DNA of 64,000 nucleotides. It comes from Agrobacterium tumefaciens. GTDB taxonomy: Bacteria; Pseudomonadota; Alphaproteobacteria; Rhizobiales; Rhizobiaceae. The notes under the pieces were generated by a model. The model was not told the origin of the DNA. It made no database searches and worked only from the letters and a program-made list of their open reading frames with translations. The stretch's first letter is position 1. Every line of letters starts with the position of its first letter. The position numbers were made by a program, and so were the translations under genes. Positions 16,682 through 25,328 of the stretch are shown here, piece after piece. The stretch is from NCBI RefSeq assembly GCF_013318015.2, contig NZ_CP115842.1, positions 1 through 64,000 of the forward strand. Reading direction: 5' to 3'.

Positions 16682-18271
16682 TCAGGCCTTGTAGCTCCAC
16701 GGCATAAGGGTATGGATTTCGCTGCTAGGCCAGCCGTTTGCAAGGCGCTCGAGCGTCTGCGTCAGCCAGGCCTGGGGATCGACAGAATTCATTTTTGCAG
16801 TCTGCAAAAGTGTCGCGATTGTCGCCCATGTCTTGCCGCCGCCGTCGCTGCCGGCGAAGAGACTATTTTTTCTTGTTATCGCCTGCGGTCTGATCGCTCG
16901 CTCGACGATGTTGGAGTCGAGCTCGACACGGCCGTCGGTCAGAAAGCGTTCGAAGACGTCACGACGCTTGATCGAGTACCGTAGAGCTTCGGCGAGTTTG
17001 GATTTGCCTGATACTCGCGGCAAAGTCGTCTGCCAGAGAGTGAAGAGGTCCCGGACTATCGCCGCCGAGCGGTCTTGTCGGGCAGCGACACGCGCCTCAG
17101 GGCTTTGGCCGCGGACGGTATCTTCTATTTCCCAGAGCGTTGCCATTCGCTCGACTGTCTCTGTTGCCACCTTGGAGCTTTTCGCGACATGCAATTCATA
17201 GAACTTGCGACGGCTATGGGCCCAGCAGCCAGCCAGAATAACGCCGTCGTTGCCGCCGTCCTTGCGGACAAGCTTGCTGTAGGCCCCGTACCCGTCAACC
17301 TGCAGAATCCCGCGATAGCCGCTGAGGTGCCGTGCCACGCAGTCGTTCGCCCGACTGTCTTCGAAGCGATAGGCCACCATTGGAGGGCTGTTGCCTCCGA
17401 ACGGTCGGTCATCCCTGGCATAAGCCCATAGCCATGCGGTTTTCGCCGACCCGGATCCAGGCGCCAGTGTCGGCAGGGTCGTCTCGTCGGCAAATATTCG
17501 TTCCGCCTTCTTGATTTCGTTCAGGATGTAATCGGCGAGGATGTCGAGCTCGAACCCCAGCTTTCCCATCCATTGAGCCATGAGCCTGCGGTCAAGGTCG
17601 ACCTTGTCGCGGGCGTAGATCGCTTCTTGCCGATAGAGTGGGAGGCCATCGGCATATTTGGAGACGGCGATCTGGGCCAGAAGCGCTTCGGTTGGGATAC
17701 CCGCCTCAATGATATGTGTCGGGGCCGCAGCCTGGATCACGCCATCTTCGTTCTTAAAAGCGTATTTGGGACGGCGCGTGACAATGACACGGAACTTCGC
17801 TGCAACGACATCCAAGCGTTCGGATATGTCTTCTCCGATCAGGATTTTGGTCTTACCCGCATGCTCCGGCAAGTCTTCCGGCTCGATCACCACCTCGATA
17901 CGCTCCAGATGCGCCGCAAAGCCCTTGCGTGGCCTCGGTGGACGTTTGCCATCTTTGTTGATGCCACTCGTAACCTTGGCCCTGATCGCCGCAATACCGG
18001 TCTCGATCTCCTCAAAGACAAAAGCATGCTGCTCGTCATCGGCACTGGCCGCTGCAAGTTTCTCTGAACGCCGTCCGAAGCGCGCGCGGTCAAAAGCTTT
18101 CAGGATCTGTGTCAGCCGCTCGATGCGCTCATCGGCGTCAGCACTTCGGGCCTCGAGATCATCGACCTGCTTTTCCAAAGCCTCGACACGAGCGGCCTTT
18201 TCGGCCATGGCAAGAACCATGGCCTTGAGTGCCTCTACATCATCCGGGAGCTCTATATCGGGTCGCGTCAT
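16682..18271 (-). CDS. tnpC: IS66 transposase TnpC
   Basis: 529 aa. N-terminal coiled coil (about 10-50), the IS66 central region and a DDE catalytic core: IFADETTLP (first Asp), LQVDGYGAY...CWAHSRRKF (second Asp) and DSNIVERAIRP (Glu). The SDGGGKTWA C-terminal signature of IS66 TnpC is present. Carries out the strand cleavage and transfer reactions of the element. No frameshift or stop is seen. Last gene of the tnpABC operon, 75 bp after tnpB. Confidence 0.95.
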   Translation of the reverse strand: MTRPDIELPDDVEALKAMVLAMAEKAARVEALEKQVDDLEARSADADERIERLTQILKAFDRARFGRRSEKLAAASADDEQHAFVFEEIETGIAAIRAKVTSGINKDGKRPPRPRKGFAAHLERIEVVIEPEDLPEHAGKTKILIGEDISERLDVVAAKFRVIVTRRPKYAFKNEDGVIQAAAPTHIIEAGIPTEALLAQIAVSKYADGLPLYRQEAIYARDKVDLDRRLMAQWMGKLGFELDILADYILNEIKKAERIFADETTLPTLAPGSGSAKTAWLWAYARDDRPFGGNSPPMVAYRFEDSRANDCVARHLSGYRGILQVDGYGAYSKLVRKDGGNDGVILAGCWAHSRRKFYELHVAKSSKVATETVERMATLWEIEDTVRGQSPEARVAARQDRSAAIVRDLFTLWQTTLPRVSGKSKLAEALRYSIKRRDVFERFLTDGRVELDSNIVERAIRPQAITRKNSLFAGSDGGGKTWATIATLLQTAKMNSVDPQAWLTQTLERLANGWPSSEIHTLMPWSYKA

Positions 18272-18345
18272 GGGTATGATCAGAGCATATTTTGCTGTGA
18301 TCCGCCCGCAGTTTCAGGTGCATGATTCAATTCGCCGCAGGGGTT

Positions 18346-18690
18346 TTACCCAACAATCTCTGGCGGCTTGATGGGTGTTGATCGAACGCGTTTCCAGTCC
18401 ATCCCATCCACCAAAGCCAGAAGCTGGGCATTGTTGAGCTGGACCCGGCTATGTCCGATGCGCGGCCAGCAGAACTGGGCTTTCTCCAGCCGCTTGGCGT
18501 AAAGGCAAACGCCGGAGCCATCCCACCATACGATCTTGATACGGTCTGCTCGTTTCGCCCGGAAGACATAAAGAGCTCCGTTGAACGGATCACTGCCAGC
18601 ATCTCGAACCAGTGATAGCAAGCTGTCAGGTCCCTTACGGAAGTCGATCGGATGGCTCGCCAGAAAGACTTTTACGTTCGACGGGATCAT
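18346..18690 (-). CDS. tnpB: IS66 accessory protein TnpB
   Basis: 114 aa, the conserved IS66 Orf2 protein: FLASHPIDFRKGPDSLLSLV, GALYVFRAKRADRIKIVWWDGSGVCLYAKRLE and a Trp-rich core are diagnostic. Required for transposition of IS66 elements, though its biochemical role is unclear. Start overlaps the tnpA stop by 4 bp (ATGA), so it is translationally coupled. Confidence 0.93.
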   Translation of the reverse strand: MIPSNVKVFLASHPIDFRKGPDSLLSLVRDAGSDPFNGALYVFRAKRADRIKIVWWDGSGVCLYAKRLEKAQFCWPRIGHSRVQLNNAQLLALVDGMDWKRVRSTPIKPPEIVG

Positions 18691-19073
18691 GCCGACCGCA
18701 CCACTCGGATCACGCGACTGAGGTGTGCTTCATCGGCATCCATCCCCGCCCGGATAATCATGTCGCCGATAACCACCTCGATCACCGCCCGCGCACAAAC
18801 TGGCCCCAAACACGCCTCGACAGCCGCAGGCACCGAAGAGCCCCCTTGCCTGGCGCGAGCATCACGACGCCAGCCGAATAATTGTGATGGATGTATGCCG
18901 ATGCGACGCGCAATTGCCGAGACACTCGCTCCAGGCTCCATTGCCTCAGCCACCGCTCGCTCCTTGAAGTCATCGGACCAACGCCGCCGAAACTGCCGCG
19001 GCGCGCCCTCGAAACGTTCCGGAACGGCCTCGATCATATGAAAGTTTCTAGTTCCAGAGATAGGCGCAGACAT
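18687..19073 (-). CDS. tnpA: IS66 accessory protein TnpA
   Basis: 128 aa, a helix-turn-helix protein of the IS66 Orf1/IS3-orfA-like type: FRRRWSDDFKERAVAEAMEP and GASVSAIARRIGIHPSQLFGWRRD (about residues 49-72) form the DNA-binding region. First gene of the IS66 operon, starting 68 bp inside the right inverted repeat. It likely helps recognise the element ends. Confidence 0.92.
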   Translation of the reverse strand: MSAPISGTRNFHMIEAVPERFEGAPRQFRRRWSDDFKERAVAEAMEPGASVSAIARRIGIHPSQLFGWRRDARARQGGSSVPAAVEACLGPVCARAVIEVVIGDMIIRAGMDADEAHLSRVIRVVRSA

Positions 19074-19165
19074 AGAAGCTCACAGCTGGTGGATAGTCAT
19101 TACGCAATAGCTGAGCCCGCGCTACTGACGCCAGATGGGGTCAGCTTGCCGCTTACGCATTCGTC

Positions 19166-19423
19166 ATGGCCGTGCTCCACGAAGTCGAGAATCTGATCCG
19201 TCGCGGGAATATCTTCTATTGGCGGCCACGCGTCCCGGCGGTCTTAGTTGACTGCCGGCCCGGTAGCCGCCTTTCACTCAGCCTTCGTTGTTCCGACCAT
19301 AAGAAGGCTCAGATCATCGGCTGGAAGCTCAAAACGCGACTGGCCGAACTGAAAATGAATCTGAATGAACCTATGTCCAAGCAGCAGCTCCAGAAACTGT
19401 TCGAGCATGGCCTCGACGTTTAG
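19166..19423 (+). pseudogene. Integrase N-terminal stump of element C
   Basis: 85 aa reading as the N-terminus of a tyrosine integrase: LIRRGNIFYWRPRVPAVLVD, then LSLSLRCSDHKKAQIIGWKL, with a stop after residue 85. The catalytic domain is absent. It lies downstream of an att core, in the same relative place as the element B integrase, and IS66 has inserted immediately before its ATG, removing its own leader. Element C therefore cannot move with its own enzyme, though B's integrase might act on shared sites. Confidence 0.7.
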
Positions 19424-19492
19424 AGCGCCGGTGAATTGCATAACTAAGGATATTCTATACGTTGCACTCGTGCAGTTCGCCTGGGGGATGGC

Positions 19493-20308
19493 TTGGGGTT
19501 AAGATCGATCATTGCCGCAAGTTTTGCGGTCGCGACCTTGTGGGCAGGTTGGATAAGCCAAGAGCTTATATTTCAGTGGCTTGACGTCCCATGGAAGAGC
19601 GAACTGCTCGGCCAATTAGGGGATACGTTCGGCGCGTTGAACGCTCTATTTTCCGCCCTCGCGTTCATTGCAGTTCTTTTCACCCTGAAACAGCAACGGG
19701 ATGACCTTAATCGGCAGCAGGAGCAGATATTTCGAACTGAGAGGGATCAACACATTCAGCGATTTGAGCAGACGTTCTACGAACTTCTCCGCCTCCTCCG
19801 TGAGGCACGGAATGACGTCGAATTTCGATACAGCAGAGATTATCTACAAGATGGAGCTTCGACAGAACGAAACTCTGGCGAACGAGTGGAAGGAACTGAG
19901 GCCTTCAAACGTGCGAGTACGGAAATGCGACACTGGATTAGCCGAGCTGATCAGGCAGATGGTGAGGTCTCTGCCGACACTGCTGCGAAGCTCTACCTTA
20001 AGCACGTCCACTCTCGATATGAGAGCACTTTCGCTCCATATTACCGTCTACTTTATACTCTGCTTCTCCGAATCAAGGAGGATCCAGTTTTGACTCAACC
20101 TCAAAAGTACCGTTATGGAAATCTCCTCAGGAGCCAGCTGACAAGCCATGAGGTGTCCCTCTGCTGTTACAATGGCCTCGCCGCCATCTCCGGTAGCTTC
20201 AAAGATCTGATTGTCGAATTCCGCCTCGCAAAATACCTGCCGGAACAATTCGGGCGTAAGAGACTGGAACTATATTACCCAGCGTCATGCTTTGCAGGAC
20301 GGGATTGA
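19493..20308 (+). CDS. Putative phage abortive-infection protein (AbiC-like)
   Basis: 271 aa resembling the putative phage abortive infection (PF16872-type) family. Two N-terminal membrane helices (about residues 5-22 and 45-66, ALFSALAFIAVLFTLKQQRDDL) precede a basic helical region with QRFEQTFYELLRLLREARND, then the family-typical RYGNLLRSQLTSHEVSLCCYNGLA (about 218-241). Membrane-anchored AbiC-like proteins reduce phage yield by aborting infection. The start is a TTG at 19493 with GGGGG seven to eleven bases upstream; no ATG is available in frame. It stands alone between the integrase stump and vsr. Family assignment is by pattern; activity is inferred. Confidence 0.72.
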   Translation: MGLRSIIAASFAVATLWAGWISQELIFQWLDVPWKSELLGQLGDTFGALNALFSALAFIAVLFTLKQQRDDLNRQQEQIFRTERDQHIQRFEQTFYELLRLLREARNDVEFRYSRDYLQDGASTERNSGERVEGTEAFKRASTEMRHWISRADQADGEVSADTAAKLYLKHVHSRYESTFAPYYRLLYTLLLRIKEDPVLTQPQKYRYGNLLRSQLTSHEVSLCCYNGLAAISGSFKDLIVEFRLAKYLPEQFGRKRLELYYPASCFAGRD

Positions 20309-20522
20309 TCACCAGCAGTAGGCGAGGTCGTGGTGTGCTCCTGGAATATTTCTTGTTCCAGCGCTATCCAGACCTGATAAGGAGCAACAGTTGCGCGATC
20401 AATGTTTGCCGACAGCTCGTTAGCAGTCGCCGCTGAGATTCAGGGGCTCTCTCCGAACATCGCGGAACTAGTGCAGCGAGTCAGGGCTGTCACAATCGAA
20501 CCGCGAATACCTTCAAGCAAGC
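20309..20522. other. Spacer between AbiC-like gene and vsr
   Basis: About 214 bp between convergent genes. A short frame opens at 20402 but runs as an antisense shadow into vsr. No hairpin with a T tract was seen. Confidence 0.4.
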
Positions 20523-21008
20523 TCAATGCGATTGACCATCCACATCATCCGGTTGCGCCTCTCGCTCCCCGACTTCCAGTCGCCGACTGTCCGAAAGAAG
20601 CCACCGGCTTACTCTGCCGACAGTCACCTGGGCCGTGTCCGGTTTGCGAAGTGCGCACTCCCACACGGTTGCCACTCGCCATCCACGGTCGAGAAGTACC
20701 TCTAAGACCGCACCGTCCCTAGCAATATTCGCGGCAAACTTCCCCAGCCAGAAATCGGGTCGGGTCGATGGTGTCGCGGCAAAGCGGCAGTCAGGATGGT
20801 GGTGCCAAAAGCAGCCATGCACAAAAACGACTGCCTGATATTTCGCTAACTTGAGGTCAGGTCGACCGGGGACATTTTTAGCATGCAGTCGAAATCTGAA
20901 GCCGCGGGCATGTAAAGCCTTGCGCAGTACGAGCTCTGGCCTTGTGTCTTTGCCCTTGATCCCGGCCATCATCCGAGAACGTGTCTGCTTGTCTACGATA
21001 TCCGCCAC
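20523..21008 (-). CDS. vsr: Very short patch repair endonuclease (Vsr)
   Basis: 161 aa, canonical Vsr: DKQTRSRMMAGIKGKDTRPE at the N-terminus, PGRPDLKL with the catalytic Asp, VHGCFWHHHPDC (zinc-site Cys/His) and VATVWECALRK. It repairs T:G mismatches arising from 5-methylcytosine deamination. It is divergent from the adjacent C5 methyltransferase, with 53 bp between starts, so the pair likely shares a promoter region and forms the modification half of the element C system. It differs clearly from the Vsr at 5496-5915, so the two arrived separately. Confidence 0.93.
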   Translation of the reverse strand: MADIVDKQTRSRMMAGIKGKDTRPELVLRKALHARGFRFRLHAKNVPGRPDLKLAKYQAVVFVHGCFWHHHPDCRFAATPSTRPDFWLGKFAANIARDGAVLEVLLDRGWRVATVWECALRKPDTAQVTVGRVSRWLLSDSRRLEVGEREAQPDDVDGQSH

Positions 21009-21061
21009 ATGCCACCTGGTCTTTGCTGCTAAACCTAGTATACAACGACTGAAAATATGTC

Positions 21062-22606
21062 GTGGAGCCTAAATTGCCTGCAAATTTTGGAGTTGTCGAT
21101 CTGTTTGCTGGTCCAGGGGGACTCGGTGAGGGCTTTGCTTCGCTCTCTGACGATGGGCATTCTCCATTCGAGATTGGCATTTCGGTCGAGAAAGAACAAT
21201 CAGCCCACCGCACGTTGACTCTTCGTGCATTCCTGCGCGAACATCAGTCGAACCACGGCTCCCTGCCCAGCGAGTTTATCGATTTTCACGCAGGAATTGT
21301 GCCGGGAGTGGACTGGTCTGCAGTCGATCCAGAGGCTTGGCGCGTGGCGACCAGCGAGGCGCGCGGGCTGGAACTTGGCACCGAAGCCGCAACTGAGGCA
21401 ATCGACCACGCGATTGCAGTGCTACAGGCCAACCATGACGATACGATCCTTATTGGCGGCCCGCCCTGCCAAGCTTATTCACTCGTAGGACGGGCACGAT
21501 CCAAGGGCAACGTTGGCTACGTGCCCGAGGAAGACGAGAGGCACTATCTTTTTCGGGAATACATTCGAGTACTCGACAGGCTCCGCCCTGCCGCTTTTGT
21601 GATGGAAAACGTCAAGGGCATGCTTTCCTCGACAATCGAGAGTCGGCTCGTGTTTGAGATGCTGATGGAGGACCTTTCCTCGCTCGGCACCGGCAAAGAT
21701 CACCACTATGAGCTTCGGGCGATCCGCATCAAGGATGGTAGAGCCACTCTGCAGGAAGCCGTGCAGCCATCTGACTTCATCGTCAGGGCAGAGGAGTTCG
21801 GCGTTCCTCAGCGGCGCCATCGGGTCATCATCGTGGGCCTGCGCTCCGATCTTGCTGGCCGCGCGGCCGGTGCGGAGATCGCCGTGTCGGGTATTGCGCG
21901 AACAGTGAGCGATGCAATTGGGACAATGCCCGCCGTGCGTAGTGGCTTCAGCCGCGGCGAGGACGGTGCGTCCAGATGGCGCGGTGAGATTATCCGGGCA
22001 GCGACACAGCTTGCAGATATCAGTAAGGAGCAAAGCGACAGCAAACTTCATAATGCCTTCCTGTCTGTGGCGCAACGAGTTGGAGAAGAGGCCCCGAGCC
22101 TTCGCGCCGACTCACGCCTGATGGAAGGTTATGCGAAATCGAACGACGAACTTCTGCGCTGGCTCGAACGGTCGGAACTACGTTCACTGGCACAGCATGA
22201 GACCCGCGGCCACATGGCTTCGGATCTGGGACGCTACCTATTTTCCGCGGTATTCGGCTCTATACACAATTACAGCCCAAAAGCTGCCGAATTCCCTCTC
22301 GCATTGAGCCCGCAGCACCGCAACTGGCACACCGGCGTTTTCAACGACCGCTTCCGGGTTCAACTGGCCAAGGGTGCGTCGACTACAATAACAAGCCACA
22401 TCTCCAAGGACGGGCATTACTTCATACATCCGGACCCGATGCAATGTCGTAGCCTTACAGTACGTGAAGCCGCGCGATTGCAGACCTTCCCGGATGACTA
22501 TCTTTTCTTGGGGAATCGGACACAGCAGTATGTCCAAGTCGGGAATGCCGTGCCGCCCTACCTTGCACGGCAAATTGCAGCTTTGCTTTTGAGATCTTTG
22601 ACGTAA
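21062..22606 (+). CDS. DNA (cytosine-5) methyltransferase of the Z1-GHKL system
   Basis: 514 aa. Motif I VVDLFAGPGGLGEGF (about residues 11-25), motif IV IGGPPCQAYS (catalytic Cys), motif VI FVMENVKGM, motif VIII QRRHRVIIVG, and a C-terminal ITSHISKDGHYFIHPDPMQ...REAARLQTFPDDY with motif X QVGNAVPPYLARQ. Longer than most C5 methyltransferases because of a large target-recognition region (about 260-400). The only usable upstream start is GTG 21062; no good ribosome site is seen. First gene of a plus-strand operon with Z1, DUF4420, GHKL, an unknown and a DUF6339-like gene. Presumably marks self DNA; target sequence unknown. Confidence 0.92.
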   Translation: MEPKLPANFGVVDLFAGPGGLGEGFASLSDDGHSPFEIGISVEKEQSAHRTLTLRAFLREHQSNHGSLPSEFIDFHAGIVPGVDWSAVDPEAWRVATSEARGLELGTEAATEAIDHAIAVLQANHDDTILIGGPPCQAYSLVGRARSKGNVGYVPEEDERHYLFREYIRVLDRLRPAAFVMENVKGMLSSTIESRLVFEMLMEDLSSLGTGKDHHYELRAIRIKDGRATLQEAVQPSDFIVRAEEFGVPQRRHRVIIVGLRSDLAGRAAGAEIAVSGIARTVSDAIGTMPAVRSGFSRGEDGASRWRGEIIRAATQLADISKEQSDSKLHNAFLSVAQRVGEEAPSLRADSRLMEGYAKSNDELLRWLERSELRSLAQHETRGHMASDLGRYLFSAVFGSIHNYSPKAAEFPLALSPQHRNWHTGVFNDRFRVQLAKGASTTITSHISKDGHYFIHPDPMQCRSLTVREAARLQTFPDDYLFLGNRTQQYVQVGNAVPPYLARQIAALLLRSLT

Positions 22607-22712
22607 CCCCAATTGTGGCATTGGGTTAAGGCCAACTCTGATCAGCTCTTTTCATTGTTGATGCATAGTCTAGAGTTGTGGAGCGAATCGATTTTCACCT
22701 CAAGAGATTGTC

Positions 22713-25328
22713 ATGACCTCTCCTCAAATTGATACTTTCGCCACTCAGCTACGCCAAAGACGTGCGAATTATGGCACCCTGGAGGAAACCGCAGCAGCTT
22801 GCCGCCGTGAGATGGAAGGAATATTTGGTCCATTCAGCACGGAGATGGTCGCAAATCTCGAAGCAGCCTTGGAGGTGGTGCGGGCGGAAATGCAGGATGT
22901 AGAGGTTCTGCGTCGACACTCAATCGTCGATACACCAGAAGATTGGTATCGAGGACCTGGCGCCAACAGCTACCACTGGTCCGCTCTACACGAGTATCTG
23001 AAGACGAAGGGCTGGCATTCAGACACGATCGCCTCATTGGACCGGGCGTCGACCGAAGTCATGTCTTTATTGGGCAATCCTGCAAGAGAAAAAATTGCCT
23101 GTCGTGGATTGGTAGTCGGATATGTACAATCGGGGAAGACCGCCAACATGACGGCAGTCATGGCGAAGGCAGTCGATGCCGGTTACAACCTGATTATCGT
23201 CCTCGGTGGAGTTACAAACAAGCTTCGCAAGCAGACACAGGATCGCTTCGAAAAGGATGTGCTGCGTCACCGTACACTCTGGCAACTCTATACAACCAGT
23301 GAGCCTAACGGCGATTTCGTCCAACCCCCGAATGGCGGTTTCGTCATGCCTGCAGAAGGGCATGCGCAGTTGGTGGTCATGAAAAAGGAGGGTAGTCGAC
23401 TCAAGCAGTTGCGGCGTACGATATCGAAGACCCCTAAGGCGGTTCTGCGGGCGCTGAAAGTCCTTCTAATCGATGACGAATGCGACCAGGCCTCCGTGAA
23501 TTCCGCCCGTGGCGAATTCGATATAACTAAAATCAATGCCGAAATACGGCATATTCTGGCAGCTCTACCGGCGGTCACTTACGTTGGTTATACAGCGACC
23601 CCTTTTGCTAATGTCTTTATCAACCCATACCCTTACGGTAACGAAGACGTTTTGGATGACCTCTATCCGCGAGATTTCATTACCGCGCTAGATCGACCGA
23701 TTGGCTACTTCGGCGCGCGTGAGGTGTTCGGAAGTGACAGTGCAGAGGCGGATGGCGATGAGCGGGATATGATCCGTATTCTCCATGATAACGATCCGGA
23801 CCGCTTGCGGCCAACTTCACCCAAAGACAAAGAAACTTTCCATCCCGAGATGACCGAAAGCCTTGAGGATGCGACATTGTGGTTTCTTGCCACTTGCGCG
23901 ATTCGGCGAGCCCGGGGACAGGAAGGCGAGCATATGTCGATGCTCGTCCACTCTTCGCCAAATGTGCGCCAACACGAATACATGTCCGAACTCATCCAGA
24001 ACTGGATAGAGGAAAGGAAGTCGGACCTGATCTCGGGAACGGGAGAATCGACCGACAGGCTCAGGAAAGTCTTCGTAGACGAGCGAGAGCGCACAGCTCC
24101 TGTCGGACAAGACCGAATCCCTGAAGATTTTAACGTTGTGCTTACTCACCTGCCAGCGGTCCTCGAGGCACTCTCTTATCCTGTCGAAAACGGTGAGACA
24201 GAAGATGCCTTTCGCCTTGACTACACGGGTGATCCTGTCACGTGTATCGTAGTCGGCGGAACAGTGCTCGCCCGAGGACTGACACTCGAAGGGCTCTGTG
24301 TATCTTTCTTCCTTCGAACATCAAAACAATATGACACCCTACTGCAGATGGGACGTTGGTTCGGCTATCGTCGCGGCTACGAGGATCTTCCACGCCTCTG
24401 GACCACCGAGGACCTTGCCTCCAAGTTCCGCTCGCTAGCCGTCATTGAGGAGGAAATTCGACAAGACATCGCGATCTATCGAGAGAACAGGCTTACACCG
24501 CGCGATTTTGCGGTGAAGGTGCGCTCTATACCAGGAATGGCGATCACGGCCGCGACCAAGATGAGGCATGCTCTACGGACGAGCATGAGTTTTTCTGGCA
24601 AACACGTCCAGACAATCCGATTCGACCATCACGATAGTGAAGTCCTCGGCACCAACTGGAGCGCCGCCTCACAGCTCGTCGATGCAATGTTGGCAGAAAG
24701 AGCATTTGATGAAAAGCCTAGGGGGTTTCTGTTCCGAGAAGTTCCTCTCAAAACCGTGCGGCGGTTTTTGACCGCTACGGAGATCTCGGACGAGCACATG
24801 GATCTCAAGAAGCCCCATCTCATTCGTTACCTAGACGAAACAGATGGCTCTCTTGGCCTTTGGAATGTCGCGATCGTCCAAACAAAATCCGACACGAAAT
24901 CCGCCAAACCGCTCGGCGGTTTAGGCAATGTTGCGACCATGCGACGTTCTCGGCTACGCGAGGCATCGCCGCGATATGCCGATATCAAAGCCTTGATGTC
25001 CAAAGCAGATATACTGATCGATGCCGAACGCACGCCGGACAAGGAAGACTGGACAAGCTACAAGGCATGCAGACCAGCGATCCCTCTGCTTCTATTGTAT
25101 CTGATTGATGCGGAATCGAAACCGCTGGACAGAAAGTCTGGTCGTGTCGAGCCCGCGTCACGTGTGCCGCTGGATGCCGTCGCGGATGTAGTCGGATTCG
25201 GGATTGTCTTTCCCGGCCAGAAAGACAGGTCGGGAGGATATTTCTCCGTCGATATCGAGCCCCCGGCGGTGGAGGAGACGATCGAGGGACAGGACCAGAT
25301 CGAGGAAGTTGAAGGCGCCAATGCCTGA
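22713..25328 (+). CDS. Z1-domain superfamily II helicase-like ATPase
   Basis: 871 aa. The Z1 domain (Pfam PF10593) belongs to an atypical SF2 helicase group. Visible motifs: Walker A VGYVQSGKT (about 135-143), Walker B LLIDDECD (about 251-258), motif III YTATPFA (about 293-299), motif V GGTVLARGLTLEG and motif VI QMGRWFGYRRGY. Z1 proteins were described in bacterial R-M-like systems together with MutL/MORC-type GHKL ATPases, C5 methyltransferases and PD-(D/E)XK nucleases, exactly the neighbours here. The probable role is ATP-driven translocation or remodelling of unmethylated DNA coupled to the downstream nuclease. The stop overlaps the DUF4420 gene start by 8 bp. Confidence 0.9.
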   Translation: MTSPQIDTFATQLRQRRANYGTLEETAAACRREMEGIFGPFSTEMVANLEAALEVVRAEMQDVEVLRRHSIVDTPEDWYRGPGANSYHWSALHEYLKTKGWHSDTIASLDRASTEVMSLLGNPAREKIACRGLVVGYVQSGKTANMTAVMAKAVDAGYNLIIVLGGVTNKLRKQTQDRFEKDVLRHRTLWQLYTTSEPNGDFVQPPNGGFVMPAEGHAQLVVMKKEGSRLKQLRRTISKTPKAVLRALKVLLIDDECDQASVNSARGEFDITKINAEIRHILAALPAVTYVGYTATPFANVFINPYPYGNEDVLDDLYPRDFITALDRPIGYFGAREVFGSDSAEADGDERDMIRILHDNDPDRLRPTSPKDKETFHPEMTESLEDATLWFLATCAIRRARGQEGEHMSMLVHSSPNVRQHEYMSELIQNWIEERKSDLISGTGESTDRLRKVFVDERERTAPVGQDRIPEDFNVVLTHLPAVLEALSYPVENGETEDAFRLDYTGDPVTCIVVGGTVLARGLTLEGLCVSFFLRTSKQYDTLLQMGRWFGYRRGYEDLPRLWTTEDLASKFRSLAVIEEEIRQDIAIYRENRLTPRDFAVKVRSIPGMAITAATKMRHALRTSMSFSGKHVQTIRFDHHDSEVLGTNWSAASQLVDAMLAERAFDEKPRGFLFREVPLKTVRRFLTATEISDEHMDLKKPHLIRYLDETDGSLGLWNVAIVQTKSDTKSAKPLGGLGNVATMRRSRLREASPRYADIKALMSKADILIDAERTPDKEDWTSYKACRPAIPLLLLYLIDAESKPLDRKSGRVEPASRVPLDAVADVVGFGIVFPGQKDRSGGYFSVDIEPPAVEETIEGQDQIEEVEGANA

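Larger units (their letters stand above)
16660..19156 (-). mobile_element. IS66-family insertion sequence, complete
   Basis: 2,497 bp bounded by inverted repeats GTAAGCGGCAAGCTGA (16660-16675) and its complement (19141-19156), flanked by an exact 8-bp target duplication GCATTCGT (16652-16659 and 19157-19164), the duplication length typical of IS66. It holds tnpA, tnpB and tnpC in order on the minus strand, all open, so it may be active and was inserted recently. The insertion lies one base beyond the duplication from the ATG of an integrase remnant. Confidence 0.95.
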
